A DNA stretch of 64,000 nucleotides from Hyphomicrobiales bacterium. GTDB taxonomy: Bacteria > Pseudomonadota > Alphaproteobacteria > Rhizobiales > Beijerinckiaceae. Shown piece by piece: positions 1 through 8,085 of the stretch. Where the stretch lies: the NCBI GenBank assembly GCA_947455725.1, contig CANGPL010000005.1, forward strand, positions 23,056-87,055, in the 5' to 3' direction. Position numbers and translations under genes: made by a program. Below the pieces are notes generated by a model. That model was not told where the DNA came from. It was given only the letters and a program-made list of their open reading frames with translations, and made no database searches. Each line of letters begins with the position of its first letter. Position 1 is the first letter of the stretch.

Positions 1-134
1 TTGAACGGCGTTGGCCGCAACCATCGTAAGGGCGCTATGAAGCTCGCACTTAATCGCAACGCCGAGCGTTTAGCCGCAAAGCGCAGAAATTGGCTGAATT
101 CTAATATGCCTTTAAGCGCCAAACTTGGCTCCAC
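1..134 (-). CDS. N-terminal fragment, possible heparinase II/III-family protein (runs off left edge)
   Basis: A minus-strand frame opens with a GTG at 134, preceded by AAGG, and stays open to the left edge. The 44 visible residues are basic and hydrophobic, containing KRSALRLS and PLRWLRPTPF. From memory, rhizobial heparinase II/III-like proteins begin with a similar basic stretch and then a W/P-rich segment, and they commonly lie directly downstream of rsmB in the same orientation, as here. The fragment carries no catalytic residue, so the family rests on context and a weak resemblance. The opposite strand is also open for 48 codons (1-144), which keeps the call uncertain. Confidence 0.35.
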   Translation of the reverse strand, partial: MEPSLALKGILEFSQFLRFAAKRSALRLSASFIAPLRWLRPTPF

Positions 135-214
135 CGTACCTTAATTGTAACTTCTTAGTCATACTCTGATTGACTGCCGACTTCCAAATGATTGCGGCGA
201 TAAATGTGGGTAAC

Positions 215-1576
215 TTAAGACCGAATAAGCCGAGCGGCAAAAAATCCATCGATACCCTGCAGGCGTGCATCTTCATTCGGCAGCATATAGGGTAGGGTCC
301 GTAATTCGCCTCGGCCATTGATCGCGCGGGATAATTCAGGGCCTAAAAGCGCCATATCATTACGGTTAAAAGGAGCTCGCTTTATTCGGTCGTCTGTTTC
401 CAACAATGCGGTAATTTGTAGTTCGCCTTCTTCAGGCTCAAGCGAACAGGTACAATAAATAAGCCGCCCGCCGGACTTTAACATGTCGACGGCCTTTTTA
501 AGGAGCCGTGCTTGGAGAGACGTTAGTTTTTGCAGATCAACGAGTTCTTTGGTCCAAGCGACATCGGGATGTCGACGGATCGTGCCTGTGGCGGTGCAGG
601 GTGCATCGAGCAGAATGGCATCGAAAGGCCCGCCCTGATACGCGAGGGCATCAATCGCTACGGTTTCCACCGATAATTCAAGCCGCCGCATGTTTTCCGA
701 GAGCCGCTCAAGGCGCTTGGCTGAACGGTCAATCGCCACAATTTCTGCACGGGTATGAGCCAGTTGCGCTGTTTTACCGCCAGGCGCGGCGCAAAGATCG
801 GCAATTTTTTCGCCGGGCTTCACATTGAGCAGCATCGCGGGAAGCGCTGCCGCTGCGTCCTGTACCCACCAAGCGCCATCCGTATAGCCCGGAAGTGCCG
901 TAATATTCGTGCGTCCTTTTAACCGCAGTGAACCCGTTGGCAAAACGACACCGTCGAGCCGCTCAGCCCATAGGGCCGCGTCTTGTTTCACAGTGATGTC
1001 GACACTCGCTTCTTGCATATTCGCGGAGGCAATCTTTTTCGCCGTATCTTCGCCATAGGCCTTAACCCATTTTTGGGCGAGCCATTCTGGCGTGTCGCGG
1101 TGCAACGGATCATCATTGGCCAGGATCGTCTCCCGCTCGCGCGCGATTGTTCGCAACAGGCCGTTTGCTAATTTGATAAAGCGCCGCGCTTCCGGATCCG
1201 CTTGGACAAGACGAACGGATAGGTCTACCGCCGCATGATCAGGGACATCAAGATAGAGGAGTTGCGCCACGCCTGCGACGAGGATCGATTCGAGCCGACC
1301 GGAGTGATTGGGCAGACCTTTTTCCAATCGTGACATCAGGGCATCGCCAATCGTGCCTAATCGTCGCGTTGCCGCCATGGCAATGGCGCGCGCTAACCCA
1401 CGATCACGTTCTGATAAGGTCTTCCCCTCGGGCGTTGAAAGGATCCGATCAAGCGATTCGTCGAGCGGAAGGCTTCTTACGAGCAGGTCATCGATCGCGA
1501 GCATCGCGCACTGGCGAGCCATTAAACCCGGAATTTCTTCTAATGGGGAGGTGTCTTCAGCGCTATAATCGCTCAT
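215..1576 (-). CDS. rsmB: 16S rRNA (cytosine-967-C5)-methyltransferase RsmB (Fmu/Sun)
   Basis: Methylates C967 of 16S rRNA using S-adenosylmethionine. The first ~150 residues resemble the NusB-like RNA-binding domain found in RsmB. The C-terminal half is a Rossmann methyltransferase with the SAM loop DLCAAPGGKT near residue 258, the motif IV cysteine in DAPCTATG near 325, and the catalytic cysteine in YCTCSLEPEEGE near 376. The frame extends upstream to 1810, but that part is low-complexity and overlaps the divergent sdhAF4. The ATG at 1576, preceded by GGAAAG, gives MSDYSAED and 453 residues, a normal length for the family. Confidence 0.93.
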   Translation of the reverse strand: MSDYSAEDTSPLEEIPGLMARQCAMLAIDDLLVRSLPLDESLDRILSTPEGKTLSERDRGLARAIAMAATRRLGTIGDALMSRLEKGLPNHSGRLESILVAGVAQLLYLDVPDHAAVDLSVRLVQADPEARRFIKLANGLLRTIARERETILANDDPLHRDTPEWLAQKWVKAYGEDTAKKIASANMQEASVDITVKQDAALWAERLDGVVLPTGSLRLKGRTNITALPGYTDGAWWVQDAAAALPAMLLNVKPGEKIADLCAAPGGKTAQLAHTRAEIVAIDRSAKRLERLSENMRRLELSVETVAIDALAYQGGPFDAILLDAPCTATGTIRRHPDVAWTKELVDLQKLTSLQARLLKKAVDMLKSGGRLIYCTCSLEPEEGELQITALLETDDRIKRAPFNRNDMALLGPELSRAINGRGELRTLPYMLPNEDARLQGIDGFFAARLIRS

Positions 1577-1698
1577 TAAGATGCTTTCCAATAGGCTCGT
1601 TCGGTTTGGTCTAACGGATATCCTTCTTGACCAATGTCCCTCTATGCCGCCAGAAGGTATCAGGCTGCAAGTTTTTACTGTTAAGAGGTTTTCTTGCC

Positions 1699-1914
1699 AT
1701 GGATCACGAAAAGCCACACGATGAGACCGTTTCAGAGCAAAAAATGAGTAAGATCTTAACCCCCGTAGCCCAGCGCGCTCTGGCTGAAGCCGAGGCTCGA
1801 CGCCTTGCAAATAAGCAGCCTATTAGTGTGCCGCGCGAGATCAATGGACGGGATGGTCCCGAACCTGTCCGGTATGGCGATTGGGAAGTTAAGGGCCTCG
1901 CGAGTGATTTCTAA
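1699..1914 (+). CDS. Succinate dehydrogenase assembly factor 4 (DUF1674)
   Basis: A 71-residue protein ending in the DUF1674/SdhAF4 signature GPEPVRYGDWEVKGLASDF. Family members bind flavinylated SdhA and help its assembly into complex II. The N-terminal half is charged and probably disordered, and the conserved C-terminal 25 residues carry the family match. A TTG at 1627 could lengthen it, but the ATG at 1699 has an AGAGG ribosome-binding site about ten bases upstream and matches the usual size. It is transcribed divergently from rsmB, an arrangement common in Alphaproteobacteria. Confidence 0.85.
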   Translation: MDHEKPHDETVSEQKMSKILTPVAQRALAEAEARRLANKQPISVPREINGRDGPEPVRYGDWEVKGLASDF

Positions 1915-1983
1915 GCCTATTGGCATAGTTCTAGCTAAGGCTAAGCCCTTGAAGGTCGTTTGAGTTGTAGAGTGGAGTAGAGC

Positions 1984-2736
1984 GTGGCGTTTGATCGGCG
2001 GGTATTTGTATCAGGATTATTGGTAGCACCTCTGGTGTCGACAATGGCGATGACGCAGGAAGGCAAGCAATGGAGCTATGAGGGCGCCGATGGTCCAGAG
2101 AAATGGGCCGAGATTGACCCTGCCAATCAGGCATGTGCGAACGGACTCGAGCAATCACCTATTGATTTGAGTAAATATTACGTAGCCGCGGTTGAGCCTA
2201 TAAAATTTGACTGGCAACCGCAGCCTTTTGCGATGGTGAACAGCGGACGTTCCGTTTATGCCAATGTTGCAAAAGGAAGCTCGACGAAGCTTGGTAGCGA
2301 TGATTATTCGCTCAAACAAATCGTCTTCCATCTTCCCAGCGAACATAGTGTTGATGGTCGCCGCCATGCCATGGAGATCCAGTTTGTTCACACGCAAGGG
2401 TCGAAAAAGCTTTTAATGGTATCGATCTTGGTTCGTCCGGGTGATCGGAATGATGCGTTCTTCGCAATGATTTCAAAGGCACCGGGGAAGCTGGGAACCC
2501 AGACATTACAGACCCCGGTCGATCCAAATGCGTTAATTCCCAAAACCCGCAGCATGTTCCGGTATCGTGGCTCGCTTACTATGCCCCCCTGCACAGAAAA
2601 CGTCGATTGGGTCATATTTGCGGAGCCTCTTGAGGTCGCGCAGGCGGATATTGATGCGTTTAGGCAGATTTTTGCCATGAATGCGCGGCCGGCGCAGCCA
2701 ATTAACCGTCGATTTCTACTAAAGGGCGTTTTCTAG
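1984..2736 (+). CDS. Alpha-carbonic-anhydrase-like protein lacking two zinc ligands
   Basis: Clear alpha-carbonic-anhydrase fold signatures: ANGLEQSPIDL, FHLPSEHSVDG and FRYRGSLTMPPCTENVDW, including the threonine equivalent to Thr199 and the two cysteines that usually form a disulfide. Aligned to human CAII, only His96 of the three zinc histidines is kept. The usual QFHFH reads QIVFH (His94 to Val) and ELHLVH reads EIQFVH (His119 to Gln). The GTG start gives DRRVFVSGLLVAPLV, which looks like an export signal, possibly Tat-type, so the protein is probably periplasmic. Hydratase activity is doubtful; a CARP-like binding role is an inference. It has no operon partner. Confidence 0.85.
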   Translation: MAFDRRVFVSGLLVAPLVSTMAMTQEGKQWSYEGADGPEKWAEIDPANQACANGLEQSPIDLSKYYVAAVEPIKFDWQPQPFAMVNSGRSVYANVAKGSSTKLGSDDYSLKQIVFHLPSEHSVDGRRHAMEIQFVHTQGSKKLLMVSILVRPGDRNDAFFAMISKAPGKLGTQTLQTPVDPNALIPKTRSMFRYRGSLTMPPCTENVDWVIFAEPLEVAQADIDAFRQIFAMNARPAQPINRRFLLKGVF

Positions 2737-2870
2737 CCCGAAGATTTTCTAAACTCGTCGGCATTTTTCATTAAGTTTATACAATCCAAGGTCTTTTTAT
2801 TGCCGAATACGTTCTAGAGGCTTATTGACGTCGGTGCCGCCCGCAGCTGCTTCGTGCTGGATTTAATTGA

Positions 2871-3680
2871 ATGACGTCTCCCCATACCTCCGAGATGATC
2901 GCCTTGAAGGATGTCCGCTTTTCTTATGCGGATCGCTCCATTTTGAAAGGCGTCAATCTCACCATTAAAAAGGGCGAGATTGTTGCGATTATGGGTGGCT
3001 CTGGTGGCGGGAAGACGACTCTTCTCGGATTAATTTCAGGAAGACTAAAACCTCAATCAGGCTCTGTTATTGTCGACGGGCTCGACGTGCCAAAGCTTAA
3101 TAAGTCAAATCTTTATGGGCTACGCCGCAAGATTGGCATGCTATTTCAATTCGGTGCCTTGTTCACGGATTTGAGCGTTTTTGATAACATTGCTTTCCCC
3201 TATCGCGAACAAACCAATTTGCCGGAAGACATTATTCGCAGCTTGGTTTTACTAAAACTTGAAGCGGTTGGTTTGCGGGGAGCAAAAGATTTAAAGCCCG
3301 CCGAATTATCCGGCGGCATGGCCCGAAGGGTTGCTCTTGCACGTGCCGTAGCTCTTGATCCTGCCGTTATGCTCTATGATGAGCCGTTTACGGGTCTTGA
3401 TCCGATCTCAGTGGGTATCATTGGCAGGCTCATTAAAAGGCTCAATCGGGCGCTTGGGATGACCTCAGTGATTGTAACCCACGATTTAAATGAGACGCTT
3501 CGTTTGGTTGATCGGGTTGTCGTTCTCTCCGACGGCAAGATCCACCGCGATATGGCGCCTGAGCAAATTAGAACAACCGACGACCCCTTTATTCGCCAAT
3601 TTGCGGATGGGTTGCCGGATGGTCCGGTTCCGTTCCATTATCCCGGTCCGGACTATCTATCGGAGATTTTAGGGCGATGA
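2871..3680 (+). CDS. mlaF: Phospholipid ABC transporter ATP-binding protein MlaF
   Basis: ATPase of the Mla system, which moves phospholipids between the inner and outer membranes. The 269-residue protein has Walker [12 protein letters not shown] near residue 43, the signature [15 protein letters not shown] near 147, and Walker [13 protein letters not shown] followed by the H-loop TSVIVTHD. The SGGMARR form of the signature is typical of MlaF/Ttg2A rather than other importers. It is the first gene of the operon and its stop overlaps the mlaE start (ATGA). No strong Shine-Dalgarno precedes the ATG at 2871; an ATG at 2895 is an alternative. Confidence 0.93.
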   Translation: MTSPHTSEMIALKDVRFSYADRSILKGVNLTIKKGEIVAIMGGSGGGKTTLLGLISGRLKPQSGSVIVDGLDVPKLNKSNLYGLRRKIGMLFQFGALFTDLSVFDNIAFPYREQTNLPEDIIRSLVLLKLEAVGLRGAKDLKPAELSGGMARRVALARAVALDPAVMLYDEPFTGLDPISVGIIGRLIKRLNRALGMTSVIVTHDLNETLRLVDRVVVLSDGKIHRDMAPEQIRTTDDPFIRQFADGLPDGPVPFHYPGPDYLSEILGR

Positions 3681-4474
3681 TCTCCCAGCTAGCTGAATTT
3701 TTTCAAGATTTGGGTCATTTTGTAACGAGCCGCATCGATCGGTTAGGGCTTGCGGCGCGATTTGCTGGATTACTGCTCCTCGCCCTTGGTGTTTCGATCC
3801 GTCGGGCGTCGTTGATCGTCCGAGAAGTTTATTTTTCCGGCGTCCGTTCCTTATCAATCGTTGCCGTTTCGGGTCTTTTTGTCGGAATGGTCTTAGCCGT
3901 TCAGGGCTATGAGGTCTTGCAACGTTACGGCTCTGCTGAATCTTTGGGCGTGATCGTTGCGCTATCACTTGTCCGTGAGCTTGGTCCTGTCGTGACTGCG
4001 CTCCTTTTTGCCGGGCGCGCAAGTTCTGCGGTCACGGCAGAAATAGGTCTTATGCGTGCAACCGAACAATTGGCTGCAATGGATATGATGGCGGTCGATC
4101 CGCTCTCCCGTGTTGTGGCTCCCCGGTTTTTGGCAGCGATTGTTTCGATGCCGCTCTTAGCTGCTATTTTCTCAACCGCTGGTGTCATAGGCGCTTGGAT
4201 TATCGGCGTTCAACTCATTGGCATTGACGACGGAGCTTTCTGGTCGCAAATGCAAGCCAATGTTGATGTTCGGATTGACGTCTTGAATGGCCTACTAAAA
4301 AGCATCGTGTTTGGGACAGCTGTTGGGCTGATTTCCGTTTTTGAAGGTTACTTCGCAGCACCCACGGCTGAAGGCATAGCAAGTGCTACAACGCGTACTG
4401 TGGTAATCTCCTCACTATCGGTGCTTTTGCTCGATCTTGTTTTGACGGTGATGATGTTTCGGGGACTTAGCTGA
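3677..4474 (+). CDS. mlaE: Phospholipid ABC transporter permease MlaE
   Basis: Inner-membrane permease of the Mla complex, 265 residues with about five hydrophobic segments. MlaE-family features are [30 protein letters not shown] with its [10 protein letters not shown] coupling region, and the C-terminal segment of small and hydrophobic residues. The N-terminal 40 residues form the amphipathic interfacial helix expected for the family. The start overlaps the mlaF stop by four bases, and the stop overlaps the mlaD ATG by one base, so translation of F, E and D is probably coupled. Confidence 0.93.
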   Translation: MISQLAEFFQDLGHFVTSRIDRLGLAARFAGLLLLALGVSIRRASLIVREVYFSGVRSLSIVAVSGLFVGMVLAVQGYEVLQRYGSAESLGVIVALSLVRELGPVVTALLFAGRASSAVTAEIGLMRATEQLAAMDMMAVDPLSRVVAPRFLAAIVSMPLLAAIFSTAGVIGAWIIGVQLIGIDDGAFWSQMQANVDVRIDVLNGLLKSIVFGTAVGLISVFEGYFAAPTAEGIASATTRTVVISSLSVLLLDLVLTVMMFRGLS

Positions 4475-4947
4475 TGAATCGTTCCAAATTTGATTTTGCC
4501 GTCGGTCTTTTCGTCGCGATTGGCCTTTTAGCTATGGTATTCATGGCGCTTAAGGTTGGTAATCTGGCGGGCTTTGACAGCGGATCAGGCTATGCTCTTG
4601 AAGCTCGTTTTGACAATATTGGCGGGCTTAAAGTTCGCGCTCCAGTTAAAAGCGCGGGCGTTGTTGTGGGCCGCGTGGATTCAATTGGATTGGATAGCGA
4701 AACCTATGAAGCGGTCGTGCGCCTGCGCATCTCGTCAAATTACCGTTTTTCAAAAGATACAATCGCCTCAATTCTGACGTCTGGCTTACTCGGTGAACAA
4801 TATGTAGGCTTGGAGTCTGGCGGCGATCCTGTATATCTCGCGGGTGGCGATCGGTTGGGCAAGACCCAATCGGCCATGATATTAGAAAAGTTGATTAGTC
4901 AGTTTTTGTTTAGCAAGGCGGCGGAAACGCCGGCAAAGTCCCAATGA
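4474..4947 (+). CDS. mlaD: Outer-membrane lipid asymmetry protein MlaD (MCE domain)
   Basis: Periplasmic substrate-binding subunit anchored to the inner membrane. Residues ~8-28 form one transmembrane helix, followed by a single MCE domain (about 38-115) with the recognisable segments ARFDNIGGLKVRAPVKSAGV and VGRVDSIGLD. Hydrophobic residues near 100-110 (ASILTSGLLGEQYVGL) correspond to the central pore loop region of MlaD. The 157-residue length fits a one-MCE-domain protein that forms a hexamer on MlaFE. It overlaps mlaE by one base and mlaA by four. Confidence 0.92.
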   Translation: MNRSKFDFAVGLFVAIGLLAMVFMALKVGNLAGFDSGSGYALEARFDNIGGLKVRAPVKSAGVVVGRVDSIGLDSETYEAVVRLRISSNYRFSKDTIASILTSGLLGEQYVGLESGGDPVYLAGGDRLGKTQSAMILEKLISQFLFSKAAETPAKSQ

Positions 4948-5705
4948 AGCGCACATTCGCCTCCCTCTTCATCTTAGCGGTTATCGCACCGAGCTTGGCC
5001 TTTGCTACGCCGGTAAAAAAGATGAAGCCGAATGTTGCTCCATTGCCTATCGAGGAAGCTGCGGAGCCCGCACCGCCAAATGATTTATTTGAACCTGTTA
5101 ATCGGGCCACGTTCGCTCTTAACGACGGGATTGATGCTCTCATTGTAAATCCGCTGGTTGCGGTCTGGAATGGTATTGTGCCTTCCTTCGTGCGCACGGG
5201 TGTCGGTAATTTTTTTAATAATCTTGATGACATCTATGTCGGCGCCAATCACCTTTTACAGGGCAATGGCTCACGAGCCGCCGTTGATTTTCAACGCGTT
5301 GCGGTCAACACGACAATTGGCATTGTTGGATTGGTCGATGTTGGCGCCAAGATGGGTTTAAACAAGGTTGATGGCGATTTTGGCCAGACACTCGGTGTTT
5401 GGGGCGTTCCTACCGGACCCTACCTCATCCTACCCTTGATTGGGCCGTCTACGGTCCGTGAAACTGCAGGACGTACGGTGCGTATCGCGACCGATCCGCG
5501 TACCTATATGGACGCGGTGCCTTCCTATTCTCTGATGGGTCTCGAATATTTACAAACCCGTGCCGATGCAAAAGCCAATGAAGGTCTTATTGCAGCCTCA
5601 AGCCTCGATCGTTATGTCTTTGTAAGAAATCTGTATCTGCAGAAGCGATCATTGATGGTTAAGGCCGGTCTTGAAGCGTCAAAATCGCGCCAAGCGGCTA
5701 AGTGA
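4944..5705 (+). CDS. mlaA: MlaA/VacJ-family outer-membrane phospholipid protein without a lipobox
   Basis: VacJ-family protein that in Enterobacteria sits in the outer membrane and removes misplaced phospholipids. The family core is clear: NDLFEPVNRATFALND near residue 50, FNNLDDIYVGANHLLQG, GLVDVGAKMGL, and GVWGVPTGPYLILPL. The N-terminus is a signal peptide ending near SLAFA-TP. There is no cysteine after it, so unlike E. coli MlaA this protein is unlikely to be lipidated. It is encoded inside the mla operon (ATGA overlap with mlaD), whereas in E. coli it lies at a separate locus. Confidence 0.9.
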   Translation: MKRTFASLFILAVIAPSLAFATPVKKMKPNVAPLPIEEAAEPAPPNDLFEPVNRATFALNDGIDALIVNPLVAVWNGIVPSFVRTGVGNFFNNLDDIYVGANHLLQGNGSRAAVDFQRVAVNTTIGIVGLVDVGAKMGLNKVDGDFGQTLGVWGVPTGPYLILPLIGPSTVRETAGRTVRIATDPRTYMDAVPSYSLMGLEYLQTRADAKANEGLIAASSLDRYVFVRNLYLQKRSLMVKAGLEASKSRQAAK

Positions 5706-5724
5706 AAAGATCGGGTGATTTAGG

Positions 5725-6348
5725 ATGTTGATCATGTGTTTTCGACAATGGATCCGCCCATTTGCCGGAATTGTAGCTTTCCTGGCTGCACTGGTACTTT
5801 CGCATGCCTATGCTGATGCACCATCGCCTGACGAACTCGTAAGAAAGCTTGCCGCGGAAATGACATCGGCGGTCAGGTCGGATCCTGATCTCCAAAATCC
5901 CGGCTCAGTGAAAATCTCGGATTTTGTCCAGAAAAATATTGTTCCGAGATTCGATTTTGAGCGGATCACGCAAATTGCGATGGGTCGGAACTGGGCGAAA
6001 GCAAACCCGGCTGAACAAAAGCAGATTGTTGCGGAATTCAGTAAATTACTCACGCGCACCTATTCGAATGCCATTGCCACGTTGAAAGACCTTGATGTCG
6101 AGGTAAAATCGACGCGTGTCGTGGCGCCAAACGCAGACGTTACCGTCAAGACGCAAATGATCGGAAGACCGCAACCTGTCGCGATTGATTATAGCCTTAT
6201 CAATGGCCCCGGTGGTTGGCGCGTATACGACGTCTCTGTTGAGGGTATTAGTCTTGCCGCCGCCTATCGTGATGAATTTGCCGGACTGGTGGCCCAATCC
6301 GGCGTGTCGGGGCTGATTGACGCCTTAAAAAAGAAAAATGGCGGCTAG
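5725..6348 (+). CDS. mlaC: Periplasmic phospholipid shuttle MlaC (Ttg2D)
   Basis: Soluble lipid carrier between MlaA and MlaFEDB. The 207-residue protein has a hydrophobic signal segment (about 8-30, ending in SHAYA), then the MlaC domain with the family motifs VPRFDFERITQIAMGRNW and LLTRTYSNAIA. The segment GPGGWRVYDVSVEGISLAAAYRDEF near the C-terminus is the most conserved part of the family and lines the lipid cavity. It lies 19 bases after mlaA. An ATG at 5734 is an equally possible start. Confidence 0.92.
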   Translation: MLIMCFRQWIRPFAGIVAFLAALVLSHAYADAPSPDELVRKLAAEMTSAVRSDPDLQNPGSVKISDFVQKNIVPRFDFERITQIAMGRNWAKANPAEQKQIVAEFSKLLTRTYSNAIATLKDLDVEVKSTRVVAPNADVTVKTQMIGRPQPVAIDYSLINGPGGWRVYDVSVEGISLAAAYRDEFAGLVAQSGVSGLIDALKKKNGG

Positions 6349-6350
6349 GA

Positions 6351-6620
6351 ATGACCGAACAAATGATCGCTATAAAGGGTCCCTTGACCATGGCGACAGT
6401 TGGTCAAATCTATCGTGAATTCGAAAAAAAATTAGCTCAATCCGATCTAGTTCTCGATTTTTCAGGCGTTGAACAGATTGACTCAAGCGCCGTAGCTCTG
6501 CTCGTGACGATCTTTAGGAGGGCTCGTACGGCGCCAAACGGTGTTCGATTTGTATCTCTTCCATCCTCAATCATGCAATTTGCTGAGATCTATGGAATGG
6601 ATGACCCGTTGCGTTCATGA
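6351..6620 (+). CDS. mlaB: STAS-domain protein MlaB
   Basis: An 89-residue STAS domain with the diagnostic DFSGVEQIDSSAVALLVTIFRRA around residues 38-60. In the Mla complex MlaB binds MlaF and is needed for ATPase activity and complex stability. It begins two bases after the mlaC stop and is the last gene of the operon. A GGCTAGGA stretch before its ATG can serve as ribosome-binding site. Assignment to MlaB rests on operon position, because STAS domains are generic. Confidence 0.85.
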   Translation: MTEQMIAIKGPLTMATVGQIYREFEKKLAQSDLVLDFSGVEQIDSSAVALLVTIFRRARTAPNGVRFVSLPSSIMQFAEIYGMDDPLRS

Positions 6621-6636
6621 GCCTCGTGAGACCGCG

Positions 6637-7869
6637 TCAATAGCTTCCGTCGTTGAGCATTGGCATTGATGTCAGGATAAACTTATCGAAGAAGGGCAGG
6701 CAGGCCCCGCCAATCGCGCGCGCCTGATTGCCGACAGTGCCTTCAATCAGCTCCGGCGGATTAAGGCCCTGTAAGTCTCGCTTGGCCAGCGCATTGCGGG
6801 TTGCCTCAACAAGCCGCAATCGAACATCGGCAGGAAATCCACCGTCAATAAAGACGGCTGAGAAATCAATGACCGAACACGACCCGACAATGGCATTGGC
6901 AAGATATGGGGCAATATCTTGGATCCAACCATCAATATATTCGCCAAAGCCTGACCAACCATCTGGCTGTTTCCACATCGGGGAAGGATCTACGCCAGCC
7001 GCTCGAATTCTCGCCTCGAGATTTGCGGCGGATGCTACCTCAATGAGCTGTACCGCTTTTCCATCCTGCCCGATAACAGGAAATGACCCGATGGCGCCGG
7101 CATTTCCTGACGGGCCCGTAAATACGCCCCCGTTTAAAACGATGCCGCCACCGATAAAAAATCCGATAAAGAGGTAGAGATAGTTCGTAAATTCATGGCC
7201 GCGGCCAAAGACAAATTCGGCTCCGCAAGCCGCCGTAGCATCGTTTTGAAGATAAACGGGAAAGGGGAAATCGCTGTCGAGGCTATGCACTAAATCGGCT
7301 GAGCGCCAGACATCCATCGCGCCTGATGGCGAACCGATCCCAGCTTCCCACTGCCAAAGGTCAAAGGGTGACGCAATTCCAAGTCCGGCAATTCGTTCGC
7401 GCTGCAAGGGTGTCATTTCTGACATGATTTTTGTCACCCCGCGCCGAGCGAAATCGATGATCGCATCAGGCATGGGCCAAGCGTAGGCTTCACGCATCGA
7501 ATTACGGACATTGCCTACGAAATCAATGAGAACCAATTCCGCACTACGCCGGCCAATTTTAACGCCGAGCGAAAAGGCACCATCATCGGCGAGCGCCATT
7601 GGGGTCGAAGGCTGTCCGATTTTTCCCCGTAAAACATTTCCGCGGTGGAGCAGTCCATCCTCTTCCAAGCGCCGCATAATCACCGAAATGGCTTGCGCTG
7701 AGAGGCCTGTAATTCTTGATATTTCAGCCTTTGTTAAGCTGCCATGCCGCCGAATAAGAGACAAAAGAAGTCGCTCATTATGAGCACGCACGTCTCCCTG
7801 CTTCGACCCGCGCCCTGACGCGCTTAGTCGAACCATCTGGCCGCCTGACCACTCCGTATAAGTCGACAC
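6637..7869 (-). CDS. frcR: ROK-family transcriptional repressor of the frc operon
   Basis: A 410-residue regulator with a winged helix-turn-helix at about 28-85 (LTKAEISRITGLSAQAISVIMRRLEEDGLL) fused to a ROK sugar-binding domain. The DxGxT phosphate motif of ROK kinases is replaced (SLGVKIGRRSAELVLID) and the cysteine-rich zinc motif is absent, so it reads as a regulator rather than a kinase. The sugar-binding DNDATAACGAE segment is kept. The GTG start at 7869 has a GGAGAGG site upstream. It diverges from frcB, and the intervening palindrome is its probable operator; the sugar effector is inferred from the neighbours. Confidence 0.85.
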   Translation of the reverse strand: MSTYTEWSGGQMVRLSASGRGSKQGDVRAHNERLLLSLIRRHGSLTKAEISRITGLSAQAISVIMRRLEEDGLLHRGNVLRGKIGQPSTPMALADDGAFSLGVKIGRRSAELVLIDFVGNVRNSMREAYAWPMPDAIIDFARRGVTKIMSEMTPLQRERIAGLGIASPFDLWQWEAGIGSPSGAMDVWRSADLVHSLDSDFPFPVYLQNDATAACGAEFVFGRGHEFTNYLYLFIGFFIGGGIVLNGGVFTGPSGNAGAIGSFPVIGQDGKAVQLIEVASAANLEARIRAAGVDPSPMWKQPDGWSGFGEYIDGWIQDIAPYLANAIVGSCSVIDFSAVFIDGGFPADVRLRLVEATRNALAKRDLQGLNPPELIEGTVGNQARAIGGACLPFFDKFILTSMPMLNDGSY

Positions 7870-7930
7870 TCTGTTTCCTCTCCTGCGCCCCTATTTGGGT
7901 TGCAAAATTTACAACACCGAAACAAATCTC

Positions 7931-7961
7931 AATAAATAAATCAAGTTGATTTATTTATTGA
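7931..7961. promoter_or_regulatory. Perfect 31-bp palindrome, probable FrcR operator
   Basis: Two perfect 15-bp arms, CAATAAATAAATCAA and its inverse complement, flank one central G. The right end overlaps TTGACA at 7959-7964, the best -35 candidate for frcB. The left end overlaps TTGAGA (minus strand, 7928-7933), a -35 candidate for frcR. A repressor bound here would block both divergent promoters. A weaker 15-bp imperfect palindrome lies at 7900-7914 and could be an auxiliary site. Confidence 0.75.
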
Positions 7962-7990
7962 CAAGGATTGATTTTCGATGTTCGTTAAGC

Positions 7991-8059
7991 CTCGAGAACG
8001 GGCAAAGGAGAGGTCCTGCGCCCGGAATTCTCGTTCCGTCGAGACCGGTGACTAACCGG
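7991..8059 (+). promoter_or_regulatory. Structured 5' leader of frcB
   Basis: CTCGAGAACG (7991-8000) pairs with CGTTC plus TCGAG (8032-8043, two-base bulge), enclosing a 31-base interior. A second short hairpin, CCGGT/ACCGG (8045-8059), follows. Both lie between the probable promoter and the ribosome-binding site. Function is unknown; mRNA stabilisation or translational control of the abundant binding protein is plausible. Confidence 0.4.
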
Positions 8060-8085
8060 CTCATATGGCTTTTTGGGAGGTTCTC

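Noticed and set aside
1..144. Plus-strand open frame entering from the left edge and ending at 144
   Set aside because: It has no recognisable motif, and the minus-strand frame fits synteny better; both cannot be judged without the flanking sequence.
7900..7914. Imperfect palindrome TTGCAAAATTTACAA as a second operator
   Set aside because: Three positions break symmetry and it is AT-rich; it may be chance, so it is only mentioned with the main operator.
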